Counted from the stretch's first letter, positions 16,514 to 26,210 are shown. The stretch is DNA of 64,000 nucleotides from Tessaracoccus sp. (GCF_016714275.1 NZ_JADJNP010000002.1:124001-188000), one strand, 5' to 3'. Made by a program: numbers and translations. The notes: a model not told the origin generated them from the letters alone.

Positions 16514-17980
16514 CTAGACCAGGAGCTGGCGCACCTCCGGGCCGATGGGACGCGGGAGCTTCGACGAGCCACTCAGGTACTCGTCGACACCCCGGGCGCA
16601 GCTGCGGCCCTCCGCGATCGCCCAGACGATCAGCGACTGGCCACGGCCGGCGTCGCCGCAGGCGAAGACCCGATCGACACTCGTGGCAAACGAATCGTCG
16701 CGGACGATGTTGCCGCGCGGGTCGAGCGCGAGGCCTAACTCCTCGACCAGGCCGACCTGCTGCGGGCCGGTGAAGCCCATCGCCAGCAGCACGAGCTGCG
16801 CGGGGAGGTGGCGCTCGGTGCCCTCGACCGGGACGAACCTTCCGGCGTCGAAGCGCACCTCGACGATGTCCAGCCCGGCCAGGTGCCCGTGCTCGTCGCC
16901 GACGTAGCGCGAGGTCGACACCGCGTACACGCGGTCGCCGCCCTCCTCGTGCGCGGAGGTGATCTTGAACGTCATCGGGTACGTCGGCCACGGCTGACCC
17001 GCAGGCCGGGTCTCCGGCGGCATCGGCATGATCTCCAACTGCGTGATCGACCGGGCGCCCTGGCGGATGGCCGTGCCGAGGCAGTCCGCGCCGGTGTCGC
17101 CGCCGCCGATGATGACGACGTCCTTGCCCTCCGCGCTGACCTGGTTCTCGACGCTCTCCCCCACCGCGACCCGGTTCGCCTGCGGCAGGAACTCCATCGC
17201 CTGGTAGATGCCCTTCAGCTCACGGCCCGGAGCGGGCAGGTCGCGGGGCACCGTCGCGCCGATCGCCAACACGACGGCCTCGTACTGCTCCAGAAGCTCG
17301 GCGCCCGTGATGTCGACGCCGACGTTCACGCCGGTCTTGAACTGCGTCCCCTCGAGCACCATCTGCTTGAGGCGCCTGTTCAGGACGGACTTCTCCATCT
17401 TGAACTCGGGGATGCCGTAGCGCATCAGGCCGCCGATGGCGTCCGCCCGCTCGTACACGACGACGGTGTGCCCCGCCCGCGTCAGCTGCTGCGCCGCGGC
17501 GAGGCCCGCCGGTCCGGAGCCGACGACAGCGACCGTCTTCGACGTGTGCCATGCGGGCTGCTGCGGCGTGACCCGGAGGTCGTCCCACGCCTTGTCGATG
17601 ATGGCGACCTCGACGTTCTTGATGGTCACCGCGTCGCGGTTGATGCCGACAACGCAGGCCGTCTCACAGGGCGCGGGGCACAGCCGTCCGGTGAACTCCG
17701 GGAAGTTGTTCGTCGCGTGCAGGCGCTCCAGCGCCGGCTGCCACTCGCCGCGCCACACCAGGTCGTTCCATTCGGGGATCAGGTTCCCCAGCGGGCAGCC
17801 GTTGTGGCAGAACGGGATGCCGCAGTCCATGCAGCGGCCGGCCTGCTTGGTGATGATCGGGAGGAGAGCGCGGCCCGGCGTTCCCGGATAGACCTCTTTC
17901 CAGTCGTGGACGCGTTCCTCGACCGGGCGGCGGCCCGCGACCTCGCGCGGGGTGGTCATGAATCCCTTCGGGTCAGCCAT
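16514..17980 (-). CDS. gltD: Glutamate synthase small subunit
   Basis: NADPH-binding beta subunit that feeds electrons to GltB. 488 residues. N-terminal cysteine-rich 4Fe-4S region CMDCGIPFCHNGC near residue 50, and CPAPCETAC near 100. FAD dinucleotide fold VVGSGPAGLAAAQQL near 150, NADPH fold VIIGGGDTGADC near 290, and the C-terminal FACGDAGRGQSL. Its ATG overlaps the end of gltB by 8 nt, with GGAGG 6 nt upstream. Clear gltBD operon. Confidence 0.96.
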   Translation of the reverse strand: MADPKGFMTTPREVAGRRPVEERVHDWKEVYPGTPGRALLPIITKQAGRCMDCGIPFCHNGCPLGNLIPEWNDLVWRGEWQPALERLHATNNFPEFTGRLCPAPCETACVVGINRDAVTIKNVEVAIIDKAWDDLRVTPQQPAWHTSKTVAVVGSGPAGLAAAQQLTRAGHTVVVYERADAIGGLMRYGIPEFKMEKSVLNRRLKQMVLEGTQFKTGVNVGVDITGAELLEQYEAVVLAIGATVPRDLPAPGRELKGIYQAMEFLPQANRVAVGESVENQVSAEGKDVVIIGGGDTGADCLGTAIRQGARSITQLEIMPMPPETRPAGQPWPTYPMTFKITSAHEEGGDRVYAVSTSRYVGDEHGHLAGLDIVEVRFDAGRFVPVEGTERHLPAQLVLLAMGFTGPQQVGLVEELGLALDPRGNIVRDDSFATSVDRVFACGDAGRGQSLIVWAIAEGRSCARGVDEYLSGSSKLPRPIGPEVRQLLV

Positions 17981-20900
17981 GAGCGGCCTCCATCATCAGC
18001 GTGGTGGTTTCGGTCTCGGAGAGGCCGTCGGCGATCGACATCGCCTGTACGGCCATGACGCGGGCGTAGTCGCGCGGCTCGATCTTGGTGAAGCGCGCGG
18101 CCAGCTCGTCGTCGGTCAACTGGAGCAGGCCGTCGGCGACCAGCGAGCCGGTCTCCTCGCGGTGCTCCTCCATCAGCTCCCGGATGCGGGCGATGTCGCC
18201 GGCCTCCGGGATGACGGGATCGGCCAACTCGGTGTTGAGACGCAGCGGGTTCAGGTCCAGCACCCAGGCGACTCCGCCGGACATGCCCGCCGCGAAGTTG
18301 CGGCCGGTGGGTCCGAGGACGAGCACCTCTCCGCCGGTCATGTACTCGCACCCGTGGTCGCCGACGCCCTCGACGACCGCCGATGCGCCCGAGTTGCGGA
18401 CGCAGAACCGCTCGCCGACGAGGCCGCGCAGGAACAGCTGCCCGGAGGTCGCGCCATAACCGATGACGTTGCCTGCGACGATCTGCTCCGCCGGGTCGAA
18501 CGCGGCGTCGGCCTGCGGGGCGACGACGAGACGTCCGCCAGAGAGGCCCTTGCCGAAGTAGTCGTTCGAGTCGCCAACCAGGCGCAGGGTGACGCCGCGC
18601 GGGAGGAAGGCTCCGAAGCTCTGCCCGCCGGTGCCGGTGAGCGTGAACTCGATGGTTCCGGGCTCGAGGCCCTTTCCGTCGGTCGCCTTCGTCACCTCGT
18701 GGCCGAGGATGGTGCCGACGGTGCGGTCCACGTTGCGCACGGCGAGGCTGTGCCTGACCGTCTCGCCGGAGCGCAGCGCGGGCTCTGCCAGGCGGATCAG
18801 CTCGACATCCAGCTTGGTATCGAGGCCGTGATCCTGCGTCGTCGTGCGGTGCAGCTCGGTGCCGGGCGGCGGCGCGATCTGGGTAAGGATCGGGGCGAGG
18901 TCGAGTCCCTGCGTCTTCCAGTGGCCGACGGCCTCGCTCACGTCGAGCAGGTCGACACGGCCCACGGCCTCTTCCAGAGTGCGGAACCCCAGCTGTGCCA
19001 GCAGTTCGCGCACCTCCTCCGCGATAAACATGAAGAAGTTGACGACATGGTCCGGATCGCCATGGAACTTGCCGCGCAGCTCCGGGTTCTGCGTCGCGAC
19101 GCCCACCGGGCAGGTGTCCTTATGGCAGACGCGCATCATGATGCAGCCCGACACGACGAGCGGAGCGGTGGCGAAGCCGAACTCCTCGGCACCCAGCAGC
19201 GCGGCGACGAGTACGTCGCGGCCGGTCTTCAGCTGGCCGTCGCACTGCACGACGATGCGGTCGCGCAGCCCGTTCAGAAGCAGCGTCTGCTGTGTCTCGG
19301 CCAGGCCGAGCTCCCACGGCGCGCCCGCGTGCTTGATCGACGTCAGGGGCGCAGCGCCCGTGCCGCCGTCGTGGCCGGAGATCAGCACGACGTCGGCCTT
19401 CGCCTTGCTCACGCCCGCCGCGACCGTTCCGACGCCGATCTCGGAGACCAGCTTCACGTGCACGCGCGCCGAGGTGTTCGCGCACTTCAGGTCATGGATC
19501 AGCTGCTTCAGGTCCTCGATCGAGTAGATGTCGTGGTGCGGCGGCGGCGAGATCAGGCCGACGCCGGGCGTCGAGTGCCGCGTCTTTGCCACCCAGGGGT
19601 ACACCTTGGGGCCGGGCAGCTGGCCGCCCTCACCGGGCTTGGCGCCCTGAGCCATCTTGATCTGCAGGTCCGTCGCGTACGTCAGGTACTCCGACGTGAC
19701 GCCGAACCGGCCGGAGGCGACCTGCTTGATCGCGGAGCGACGCTGCGGGTCGTGCAGGCGCTCCGGATCCTCGCCGCCCTCGCCCGTGTTGGACTTGCCT
19801 CCGATCCGGTTCATCGCAACCGCAAGCGTCTGGTGCGCCTCCATCGAGATCGAGCCGTAGCTCATTGCGCCGGTGGAGAACCGCTTCACGATGTCGCTGG
19901 CGGACTCCACCTCATCGATACTGATGGGCTCGCGGTCCCGGAACTTCATCAGCGAGCGCAGTGTCATGATCCGCGACGAGTTGTCGTTGACCAGGGCGGT
20001 GTACTTCTTGAACGCGGCGTAGTCGCCGGTCTGCGTCGAGTGCTGGAGGCGGAACACCGTCTCCGGATCGAACAGGTGGGGCTCGCCCTCGCGGCGCCAC
20101 TGGTACTCGCCGCCGACCAGCAGGTCGCGGTGCGCCAGCGGGATGCCGCTCGCCGGGTACGCCTGCAGGTGGCGGGACCTGATCTCGTCAGCCAGTTGGT
20201 CGAGGGTAAGGCCACCGAGCCGGCTCGACGTTCCGGTGAAGTAGCGGTCGACGACATCCTGGCTGAGGCCGATGCATTCGAAGATCTGCGCGCCGCTGTA
20301 CGAGGCGACGGTGGAGACGCCCATCTTGCTCATCACCTTCAGCACGCCCTTGCTGAGCGCCTTCGCGACGTTGTAGATGGCCTTCTCAGGGCTGACCTCG
20401 ACGTACATCTCACGCCGGGCGAGATCCTCCGCGGACTCGAACACCAGGTACGGGTTGACCGCGGCCGCGCCGTAGCCGAGCAGCAGCGCGACGTGGTGCA
20501 CCTCGCGCACGTCGCCCGCCTCGACGACGATCCCCACCTGCGTGCGGGTCTTCTCGCGGACGAGGTGGTGGTGGATCGCGGCAGTCAGCAGCAGCGAGGG
20601 GATCGGCGCGAGCTCGGCCGTCGCGTGCCGGTCCGAGAGCACGATGGCGCGCGCTCCCCCACGGATCGCGGCGGAGACCTCCTGGCACAGCTCCTCGAGC
20701 TTCGCCGCGAGCGCGCGACCGCCACCCGCGACCTTGTAGAGGCCCTTGACGACGTGCGTCGCGTACCCCGGCAGCGACCCGTCGCGGTTCAGCCGCACGA
20801 TCTTGGCCAGCTGCTCCGAGTCGAGGATGGGCCTGCTCATGGTGATGACACGGGCCGCCTCGGGCGAGGGTTCCAGCAGGTTCCGCTCCGGGCCGATCTG

Positions 20901-22502
20901 CGTGGTGAGGCTCGTCACGAGCTCCTCGCGGATCGCGTCCAGCGGCGGGTTCGTGACCTGCGCGAACAGCTGCTTGAAGTAGTCGAACACCAGTCGGGGC
21001 CGCTTCGACAGCACCGCGATCGGCGAGTCCGTGCCCATCGAACCGATCGCCTCGGAGCCCGTGTTGGCCATCGGCGCGACGATCTGCCGCAGCTCCTCGT
21101 GCGTGAACCCGAAGGTCTGCTGGCGCCGTGTGACGGACGCGTGCGAGTGGACGACGTGCGCGCGGCCCGGCAGGTTGTCGAGCTCGATCTTGTTGTCCGC
21201 GACCCAACGCTCGTACGGATGCTCGGCAGCCAGCGCGCCCTTCACGTCGTCGTCGGAGAGGATGCGGTGCTGTTCGAGGTCGAGCAGCAGCATGCGGCCC
21301 GGCTGCAGCCGGCCCTTGCGGACGACGTCGGCGGGCTCGATCGGCAGGACGCCCGCCTCGGAGGCGAACACGACGAGGCCGTCGGCGGTCTCCCAGAAGC
21401 GGCCGGGTCGGAGCCCGTTGCGGTCGAGGCAGGCCCCGATGATCGCCCCGTCGGTGAAGGTCATGCACGCGGGACCGTCCCAGGGCTCCATGATCGTGGC
21501 GTGGAACTCGTAGAACGCGCGGCGCGCCGGGTCCATCTCGGCGTGGCTCTCCCACGCCTCGGGGATCATCATGAGCACGGCGTGCGGCAGCGAGCGGCCG
21601 CCCAGATGCAGGAGCTCCAGCACCTCGTCGAAGGACGCCGAGTCGGAGCCGTCGGGCGAGCAGATCGGGAACAGCCGCTCCATCGATCCCGGGAACTTGT
21701 CGGAGGTCAGCAGCGCCTCGCGCGCCCGCATCCAGTTGCGATTGCCGCGGACGGTGTTGATCTCGCCGTTGTGCGCGATCATCCGGTACGGGTGCGCCAG
21801 CTCCCACGCGGGGAAGGTGTTGGTGGAGAACCGCGAGTGGACGAGCGCGAGTGCCGACGCGATCCGCTCGTCGTGCAGCTCGGGGAAGACCTCTTCGAGC
21901 TGGGCGGTGGTGAGCATGCCCTTGTAGACCAGCGTGCGCGCGGACAGCGACGCGAAGTACAGGCCGGCCTCGTGCTGTGCGCGCCGGCGCAGCACGAAGG
22001 TGTAGCGGTCGAGGTCGATGCCCGACTGGCCCTCGCGCCCCGCGACGATCAGCTGCTCGAAATGCGGCATCGCGCCGATGGAGATCGGCGAAAGCGTCCC
22101 GGTCTCGACGGGGACCTCGCGCCACGCGAGCACGTCGAGGTCGACCTCCTCGGCGATCTGCGCAACCAGGTCCTTGACTCGGGCGCGCTCCGCCTCGTCA
22201 GTGGGAAGGAACGCCAGGCCGACGGCGTACTCGCCCGCGTCGGGAAGGCGCGTGCCCACGACGGCGCGCAGGAACGCGTCGGGAACCTGGATCAGGATGC
22301 CTGCGCCGTCGCCGGCCGCCTCGTCGGCACCCGTCGCCCCGCGGTGGTCAAGGTTGCGCAGGGCCTCAAGCCCCTGCTCGACGATCGAATGCCGGGCCAC
22401 GCCGTCGAGCTGGGCCACGAAGGCCACGCCGCACGCGTCGTGCTCGTACAGGGGGTCGTACAAACCGATCTTCTCGCGATGCGGGAAAACGCTCGTCGCC
22501 AT
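17973..22502 (-). CDS. gltB: Glutamate synthase large subunit
   Basis: Glutamine amidotransferase and FMN/3Fe-4S synthase that makes two glutamates from glutamine and 2-oxoglutarate. 1509 residues. The Ntn nucleophile is C24 in YEHDACGVAF, so a short propeptide is removed. The 3Fe-4S ligands appear as CIMMRVCHKDTC near residue 1120. The FMN-binding barrel (GISPPP-like GLISPPPHHDIYSIEDL) and the C-terminal GXGXG beta-helix (GGRLVVAPQ, GYGATSGQLFLRG) are present. ATG 22502 has GAGGAGGT 8 nt upstream; an ATG further up in frame is not supported. A very long opposite-strand frame across this gene is a codon-bias shadow. Confidence 0.97.
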   Translation of the reverse strand: MATSVFPHREKIGLYDPLYEHDACGVAFVAQLDGVARHSIVEQGLEALRNLDHRGATGADEAAGDGAGILIQVPDAFLRAVVGTRLPDAGEYAVGLAFLPTDEAERARVKDLVAQIAEEVDLDVLAWREVPVETGTLSPISIGAMPHFEQLIVAGREGQSGIDLDRYTFVLRRRAQHEAGLYFASLSARTLVYKGMLTTAQLEEVFPELHDERIASALALVHSRFSTNTFPAWELAHPYRMIAHNGEINTVRGNRNWMRAREALLTSDKFPGSMERLFPICSPDGSDSASFDEVLELLHLGGRSLPHAVLMMIPEAWESHAEMDPARRAFYEFHATIMEPWDGPACMTFTDGAIIGACLDRNGLRPGRFWETADGLVVFASEAGVLPIEPADVVRKGRLQPGRMLLLDLEQHRILSDDDVKGALAAEHPYERWVADNKIELDNLPGRAHVVHSHASVTRRQQTFGFTHEELRQIVAPMANTGSEAIGSMGTDSPIAVLSKRPRLVFDYFKQLFAQVTNPPLDAIREELVTSLTTQIGPERNLLEPSPEAARVITMSRPILDSEQLAKIVRLNRDGSLPGYATHVVKGLYKVAGGGRALAAKLEELCQEVSAAIRGGARAIVLSDRHATAELAPIPSLLLTAAIHHHLVREKTRTQVGIVVEAGDVREVHHVALLLGYGAAAVNPYLVFESAEDLARREMYVEVSPEKAIYNVAKALSKGVLKVMSKMGVSTVASYSGAQIFECIGLSQDVVDRYFTGTSSRLGGLTLDQLADEIRSRHLQAYPASGIPLAHRDLLVGGEYQWRREGEPHLFDPETVFRLQHSTQTGDYAAFKKYTALVNDNSSRIMTLRSLMKFRDREPISIDEVESASDIVKRFSTGAMSYGSISMEAHQTLAVAMNRIGGKSNTGEGGEDPERLHDPQRRSAIKQVASGRFGVTSEYLTYATDLQIKMAQGAKPGEGGQLPGPKVYPWVAKTRHSTPGVGLISPPPHHDIYSIEDLKQLIHDLKCANTSARVHVKLVSEIGVGTVAAGVSKAKADVVLISGHDGGTGAAPLTSIKHAGAPWELGLAETQQTLLLNGLRDRIVVQCDGQLKTGRDVLVAALLGAEEFGFATAPLVVSGCIMMRVCHKDTCPVGVATQNPELRGKFHGDPDHVVNFFMFIAEEVRELLAQLGFRTLEEAVGRVDLLDVSEAVGHWKTQGLDLAPILTQIAPPPGTELHRTTTQDHGLDTKLDVELIRLAEPALRSGETVRHSLAVRNVDRTVGTILGHEVTKATDGKGLEPGTIEFTLTGTGGQSFGAFLPRGVTLRLVGDSNDYFGKGLSGGRLVVAPQADAAFDPAEQIVAGNVIGYGATSGQLFLRGLVGERFCVRNSGASAVVEGVGDHGCEYMTGGEVLVLGPTGRNFAAGMSGGVAWVLDLNPLRLNTELADPVIPEAGDIARIRELMEEHREETGSLVADGLLQLTDDELAARFTKIEPRDYARVMAVQAMSIADGLSETETTTLMMEAAHG

Positions 22503-22689
22503 GGTGCAAGACCTCCTCGAATCCATACAAGGCGCGCGCCGCAATGCGGCGGGCCGTGGAAACATTAGATCCCTGAAAGGACGCCCTCAGACCAGATTCG
22601 GGTGCATACGAAAACCCTTCGCAAGATTGTTACGCGGCCGAAACATGAGGCCGGACCGCGACTCCTGGTTCGGAGATCGTGGCGGGCGA
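22503..22689 (-). promoter_or_regulatory. gltBD leader and promoter region
   Basis: This 187-bp gap holds a 6-bp perfect hairpin, CGCCGC-AAT-GCGGCG, at 22537-22551, about 35 nt before the gltB start. Upstream is a TAATGT that could be a -10 box, though no good -35 is visible. A small dyad CGAAnnnnnTTCG lies at about 22609-22621 in a locally A+T-rich patch. No known nitrogen-regulator box is recognisable by eye. Confidence 0.35.
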
Positions 22690-23265
22690 CTAGTCACACA
22701 CGCGCTGCACGGCGCGGCGAACCTCCCCCGGATCGCGTTCCTCCACGTCGAGTGCGCGGTGGATGGTCAGCCCCTCGATGAGCGCGTCGAGCAGGCGAGC
22801 GGTCTCCGGGTCGAAGTGCCGCTCCAGCGCTGCTCGGCTGCGCGCCATCCACCGCGTGGTGATGTCCCGGAAAGCGGCCTCCCTTGCGGCGAGGGTGTAC
22901 AGCTCGTGGGTGAGCACGAGGTCGCGCCTGTCGCCGAAGACGTCTTCCAGGATGATGTCGACCACCGAGTCCCTCGCCGACTCCTGACCGGTGGCGGCCT
23001 CCATCCTGCGCGCGAACCTGTCGGCCACGCCGTCGGCGAAGCGGGAGAAGGCCTCACGCAGCAGGTCGTCCATGCCCGCGAAGTGATACGTCATCGAGCC
23101 GAGCGGCACGTCGGCGGCCTCAGCGATCCGGCGGTGCGAGGCGCCCGCCACGCCGACGTCGGCAATCACCACCAGACACGCGTCGATGATCCGGTCGCGG
23201 CGTCCGGGGTCGGTACGCCGCGCCCTGCGCGCGGTGCCCACCGGATCAGCGGGCGGCGTCGTCAT
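22690..23265 (-). CDS. TetR-family repressor
   Basis: 191 residues. TetR N-terminal DNA-binding domain at about 20-66: RRDRIIDACLVVIADVGVAG, then SHRRIAEAADVPLGSMTYHF with the family tyrosine-histidine-phenylalanine end. The C-terminal ligand domain is helical. The start overlaps the end of the acetyltransferase by 20 nt, so both are one unit. The nearest candidate operator is the 16-bp palindrome at 23865 in the divergent promoter of the MFS gene, suggesting control of that transporter. Ligand unknown. Confidence 0.9.
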   Translation of the reverse strand: MTTPPADPVGTARRARRTDPGRRDRIIDACLVVIADVGVAGASHRRIAEAADVPLGSMTYHFAGMDDLLREAFSRFADGVADRFARRMEAATGQESARDSVVDIILEDVFGDRRDLVLTHELYTLAAREAAFRDITTRWMARSRAALERHFDPETARLLDALIEGLTIHRALDVEERDPGEVRRAVQRVCD

Positions 23266-23845
23266 CTGCGATCTTCCTGACCACCCGTGCGGGGTTGCCC
23301 ACCGCGACGACGTTGGCGGGGATGTCCCTGGTGACCACGGATCCGGCGCCGATCACGCTGTTGTCGCCGATCGTCACGCCAGGACACACGATCACGCCGC
23401 CGCCGAGCCACACGTTGGCGCCCAGCGTGATGGGGAGCGCCGCCTCGAGCTTGTCGCGGCGGGGCGTCGGAGCGATCGGGTGGGTCGGGGTGAGCAGTTG
23501 GACATTGGGGCCGAGCTGGCAGTCGTCGCCGATGGTGATGGCCGCCACGTCGAGCGCCATCAGGTTGTAGTTGACGAACACGCGCTCGCCGATCGAGATG
23601 TTCTCGCCGTAGTCGACGTACAGCGGCGGCTTCACGTAGGCGCCCTCCCCCAGATGGCCGACGAGCTGCGCCAGCAACTCCCTCGCGCCAGGGTCGCCGT
23701 CGACCTCCGCGCGGTGGTAGGCGTCGACGAGCCGCACGGCGCGCTGCGCGATCCTGCCGCTCTCGGGGTCGTCGGCGATATAGAGGTCCCCGGCAAGCAT
23801 ACGCTCGCGGTTGGTTCGCGGGTCGTCCGCAAAGTAGTCCTTCAT
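23246..23845 (-). CDS. Maltose/galactoside O-acetyltransferase-like enzyme
   Basis: 199 residues of the NodL-LacA-Maa hexapeptide family. The N-terminal Mac domain reads MLAGDLYIADDPE. Left-handed beta-helix hexapeptide repeats follow (ISIGERVFVNYNL, ITIGDDCQLGPNV, VTIGDNSVIGAGSVV), and the conserved TPTHPI loop is present. Transfers acetyl from acetyl-CoA to a sugar hydroxyl, probably a detoxification step for non-metabolised sugars. Divergent from an MFS permease and followed by TetR, so a small inducible sugar-handling locus is plausible. Exact substrate not readable. Confidence 0.9.
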   Translation of the reverse strand: MKDYFADDPRTNRERMLAGDLYIADDPESGRIAQRAVRLVDAYHRAEVDGDPGARELLAQLVGHLGEGAYVKPPLYVDYGENISIGERVFVNYNLMALDVAAITIGDDCQLGPNVQLLTPTHPIAPTPRRDKLEAALPITLGANVWLGGGVIVCPGVTIGDNSVIGAGSVVTRDIPANVVAVGNPARVVRKIADDDAAR

Positions 23846-23864
23846 GACGCCATCCTAGCTCTAT

Positions 23865-23880
23865 GTGGACGTACGTACAC
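23865..23880. promoter_or_regulatory. 16-bp palindrome in divergent promoter, possible TetR operator
   Basis: GTGGACGTACGTACAC is palindromic except for one base pair (positions 4 and 13). It lies between the divergent acetyltransferase and MFS genes and overlaps a TGGACG -35-like hexamer that is 17 bp from TAGCGT (23889-23894), which in turn ends 8 nt before the MFS GTG. The size and position fit a TetR site. Protein-site pairing is inference. Confidence 0.55.
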
Positions 23881-23902
23881 TAGAGGTGTAGCGTTTCTCG
23901 AC

Positions 23903-25105
23903 GTGTACTCCCTCCTTCTCGCGATCATCTACCTCGCGTTCATCAGCCTCGGGCTGCCCGACTCCCTCGCCGGCGCCGGCTGGCCCGTGATGCACGGGGA
24001 TCTCGGCGTCCCCGTCTCCTTCGCCGGCCTCCTGACCATGATCATCGCCGCCGGCACGATCGTGTCGAGCCTGCAGTCGGACCGGTTGACCCGACGGTTC
24101 GGCGCCGGGCTGGTCACCGCCGCCAGCGTCGGTCTGACGGCGGTCGCCCTGCTCGGCTTCTCCTTCTCCGGCTCCTTCTGGTTGCTCTGCCTGTGGGCCG
24201 TGCCCTACGGCCTGGGTGCCGGCGCCGTCGACGCCGCGCTGAACAACTACGTGGCCCTTCACTACTCGTCGAAGCACATGAACTGGCTGCACTGTTTCTG
24301 GGGCGTCGGCGCGTCGATCAGCCCGTTCATCATGAGCCACGCGCTGAGCGGCGGGCTCGGCTGGTCCGGCGGCTACCGGATCGTCGGCATCATCCAGGTG
24401 GCCCTCGTCGCGCTGCTCTTCCTGACCCTGCCGCTGTGGCGCAGGGTCAACGAGACCCACCCGGAACACGCGCCCGAGGGCGTCGACGGCGAACCAACCA
24501 AGCCGCTCGGTCTCGCCGGCACCCTGCGCCTACCCGGCGCCCCGATGCTGCTCATCGCGTTCTTCGGGTACTGCGCACTCGAGGGCACCTTCATCCTGTG
24601 GTCGGCGACGTTCCTCGTGCAGGAGCGCGAGGTCCTGCCCGCGACGGCGGCCGCGTTCGCCTCCCTGTACCTCCTCGGCATCACCGCGGGCCGGTTCCTC
24701 GGCGGCTTCGTCGCGGACCGCTTGGGTGACCGCCAGCTGATCAGGATCGGCATCGCGACGGTGGCCCTCGGTGTCATCCTCGTCGCCCTGCCTTTGGAGA
24801 ACGACGTCCCCGCGCTCGCCGGCCTCGTCATCGCGGGCCTCGGCAGCGCCCCTGTCTACCCCGCCATCATCCACTCGACACCCACCAACTTCGGCCGGGA
24901 GAACTCGCAGGCGGTGATCGGCATCCAGATGGCCAGCGCCTACCTGGGCATGACACTGATGCCGCCCCTGTTCGGCGCCCTCTCCGGCTGGCTCGGCCTG
25001 TGGATCTTCCCGCTCTACGCCGGCCTCCTCGTCGCCCTGATGCTGGTGATGTCCGAGTGGCTGAACCGCATCGTCGGCCGCCGAAAGGACGCCGTCACCG
25101 TCTAG
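23903..25105 (+). CDS. MFS transporter, fucose-permease-like
   Basis: 400 residues, twelve membrane spans. The opening YLAFISLGLPDSLAGAGWPV matches the first helix of sugar permeases in the FHS/FucP-like branch. An intracellular loop motif DRLGDRQLIRIG lies after TM8. Mid-loop at about 195-215 is charged. GTG 23903 is chosen since TM1 starts directly after it and TAGCGT ends 8 nt upstream with no Shine-Dalgarno, so translation is probably leaderless. A much longer upstream frame is a shadow over the acetyltransferase and TetR genes. Substrate unknown; a sugar would fit the acetyltransferase next door. Confidence 0.88.
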   Translation: MYSLLLAIIYLAFISLGLPDSLAGAGWPVMHGDLGVPVSFAGLLTMIIAAGTIVSSLQSDRLTRRFGAGLVTAASVGLTAVALLGFSFSGSFWLLCLWAVPYGLGAGAVDAALNNYVALHYSSKHMNWLHCFWGVGASISPFIMSHALSGGLGWSGGYRIVGIIQVALVALLFLTLPLWRRVNETHPEHAPEGVDGEPTKPLGLAGTLRLPGAPMLLIAFFGYCALEGTFILWSATFLVQEREVLPATAAAFASLYLLGITAGRFLGGFVADRLGDRQLIRIGIATVALGVILVALPLENDVPALAGLVIAGLGSAPVYPAIIHSTPTNFGRENSQAVIGIQMASAYLGMTLMPPLFGALSGWLGLWIFPLYAGLLVALMLVMSEWLNRIVGRRKDAVTV

Positions 25106-25235
25106 GTCCTCCGCCCTCGCGGGCCCTACTGGGAGTCGAACGGATTCGCCGCTAACTCGGCGATCTGGGAGAGATCCCGCCCAAACGACCCTGTTGGCGG
25201 CGGATCCGTTCGCATCGCCGAGTAGCGTCGCTCCC

Positions 25236-25598
25236 ATGGCAGTTCGTTCTCGCGCCAAGGTGTACGCCCGGCGTCGAAAGCGTCGGATGGCCGCACAGAC
25301 GCACGACTTGACCGCGGCGCAATGGGCGGCGCTGGTCGACGCCTGGGGCGGGTGCGCGTATTGCGAGGGACGCGCACCCACGTATACGAAGGACTGCGTC
25401 CTGCCCATTTCGCGCGGTGGCCGCTACACGCTCACGAATGTGGTGCCCGCCTGTGGCTCCTGCAACGCGAGCAAGTGGAACAGCGAGGTGACCGGCTGGA
25501 TGCGGCGAAAGAAGCTGGATGAGGAGCGGTTCCTGGTGCGGCACCTCGAGATCGCTCGGTGGCTGACCAGCCAGGCCGCCGCGGAGCCGGATGGGTGA
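25236..25598 (+). CDS. Small HNH endonuclease
   Basis: 120 residues. Basic N terminus (KVYARRRKRRM), then a zinc-stabilised HNH fold: CAYC near residue 40, LPISRGGRYTLTNVVPAC around 57-74, CNASKW after it. The first histidine of the classical motif is replaced by the LPISRGG version common in this subfamily. ATG 25236 is preferred because TAGCGT ends 7 nt upstream, a leaderless pattern; the 14 extra residues upstream look noncoding. No phage or restriction neighbours, so the role is unclear: possibly a domesticated nuclease. Confidence 0.85.
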   Translation: MAVRSRAKVYARRRKRRMAAQTHDLTAAQWAALVDAWGGCAYCEGRAPTYTKDCVLPISRGGRYTLTNVVPACGSCNASKWNSEVTGWMRRKKLDEERFLVRHLEIARWLTSQAAAEPDG

Positions 25599-25628
25599 AC
25601 CAGTCCGCAAGACGGGTAACGTGGGCGC

Positions 25629-26210
25629 ATGAGAAGGTCGACGGTGACCGCGTTGACGGCGACGCTCCTGCTGGCACTACCCCTGCAACTCGCCGGATGC
25701 GCTCCATCCACCAGTGCGCGACCCGCCGCACCGGCGGAGACATCGACCATGGAGGATCCGACCCCAGAGGCCGACAGGCGTGTGTTGGAGACGTCGGGGC
25801 CGTTGAGCGACGCGCTCAGCTCTGATCCTGGGTTCGGTGGGATCTGGGTCGACGATGACCACACCGTCCATGTCGTGATGACCGCCGAGCGCCTGGGTGG
25901 GGCTCAGGACATCGCACGGTATGCGTTTGCGGATGGCCCGCCGACAGCGATCCCGTTCGAGGTCGGACAACACACGTACGAAGAGCTCGTCGCGCGACGC
26001 GACGAGATCTCGGAACTTCTCCCACCCTTGCGCGCTCAGGGGATCGGGGTCTCGCAGTGGGGCCCCGACGTCGAACTCAACGCCGTCTACGTGATGGTCG
26101 TCGATTTGGAGGAGGGCGACGAACAGACGATCCACGAGGTGCTCGGCGACGACGTGGTCGTGCTGGAGGACGAGGCGCCCGAGGGAGAACCGTTCTCCGG
26201 CCGGTGGTGA
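25629..26210 (+). CDS. Uncharacterised lipoprotein
   Basis: 193 residues. The signal peptide ends with lipobox LAGC (LQLAGCAPS), so it is lipid-anchored. The mature part begins with a Pro/Ala/Ser/Thr-rich linker to about residue 45. A globular alpha/beta region follows (GFGGIWVDDDHTVHVVMT, ELNAVYVMVVDLEEGDE). I do not recognise the family; the GGIWVDDDHTVHV pattern resembles secreted peptidase prodomain or inhibitor-like folds in a general way only. TAACGT ends 6 nt before the ATG, a leaderless signature. Convergent with the SCO1-like gene, 12 bp apart. Confidence 0.82.
   Translation: MRRSTVTALTATLLLALPLQLAGCAPSTSARPAAPAETSTMEDPTPEADRRVLETSGPLSDALSSDPGFGGIWVDDDHTVHVVMTAERLGGAQDIARYAFADGPPTAIPFEVGQHTYEELVARRDEISELLPPLRAQGIGVSQWGPDVELNAVYVMVVDLEEGDEQTIHEVLGDDVVVLEDEAPEGEPFSGRW

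Noticed and set aside
17952..22568. A 1538-codon open frame on the plus strand opposite gltB
   Set aside because: Composition is dominated by Arg, Gly, Val, Leu, Asp and His repeats typical of antisense frames in G+C-rich genes; gltB on the other strand is complete with all motifs.
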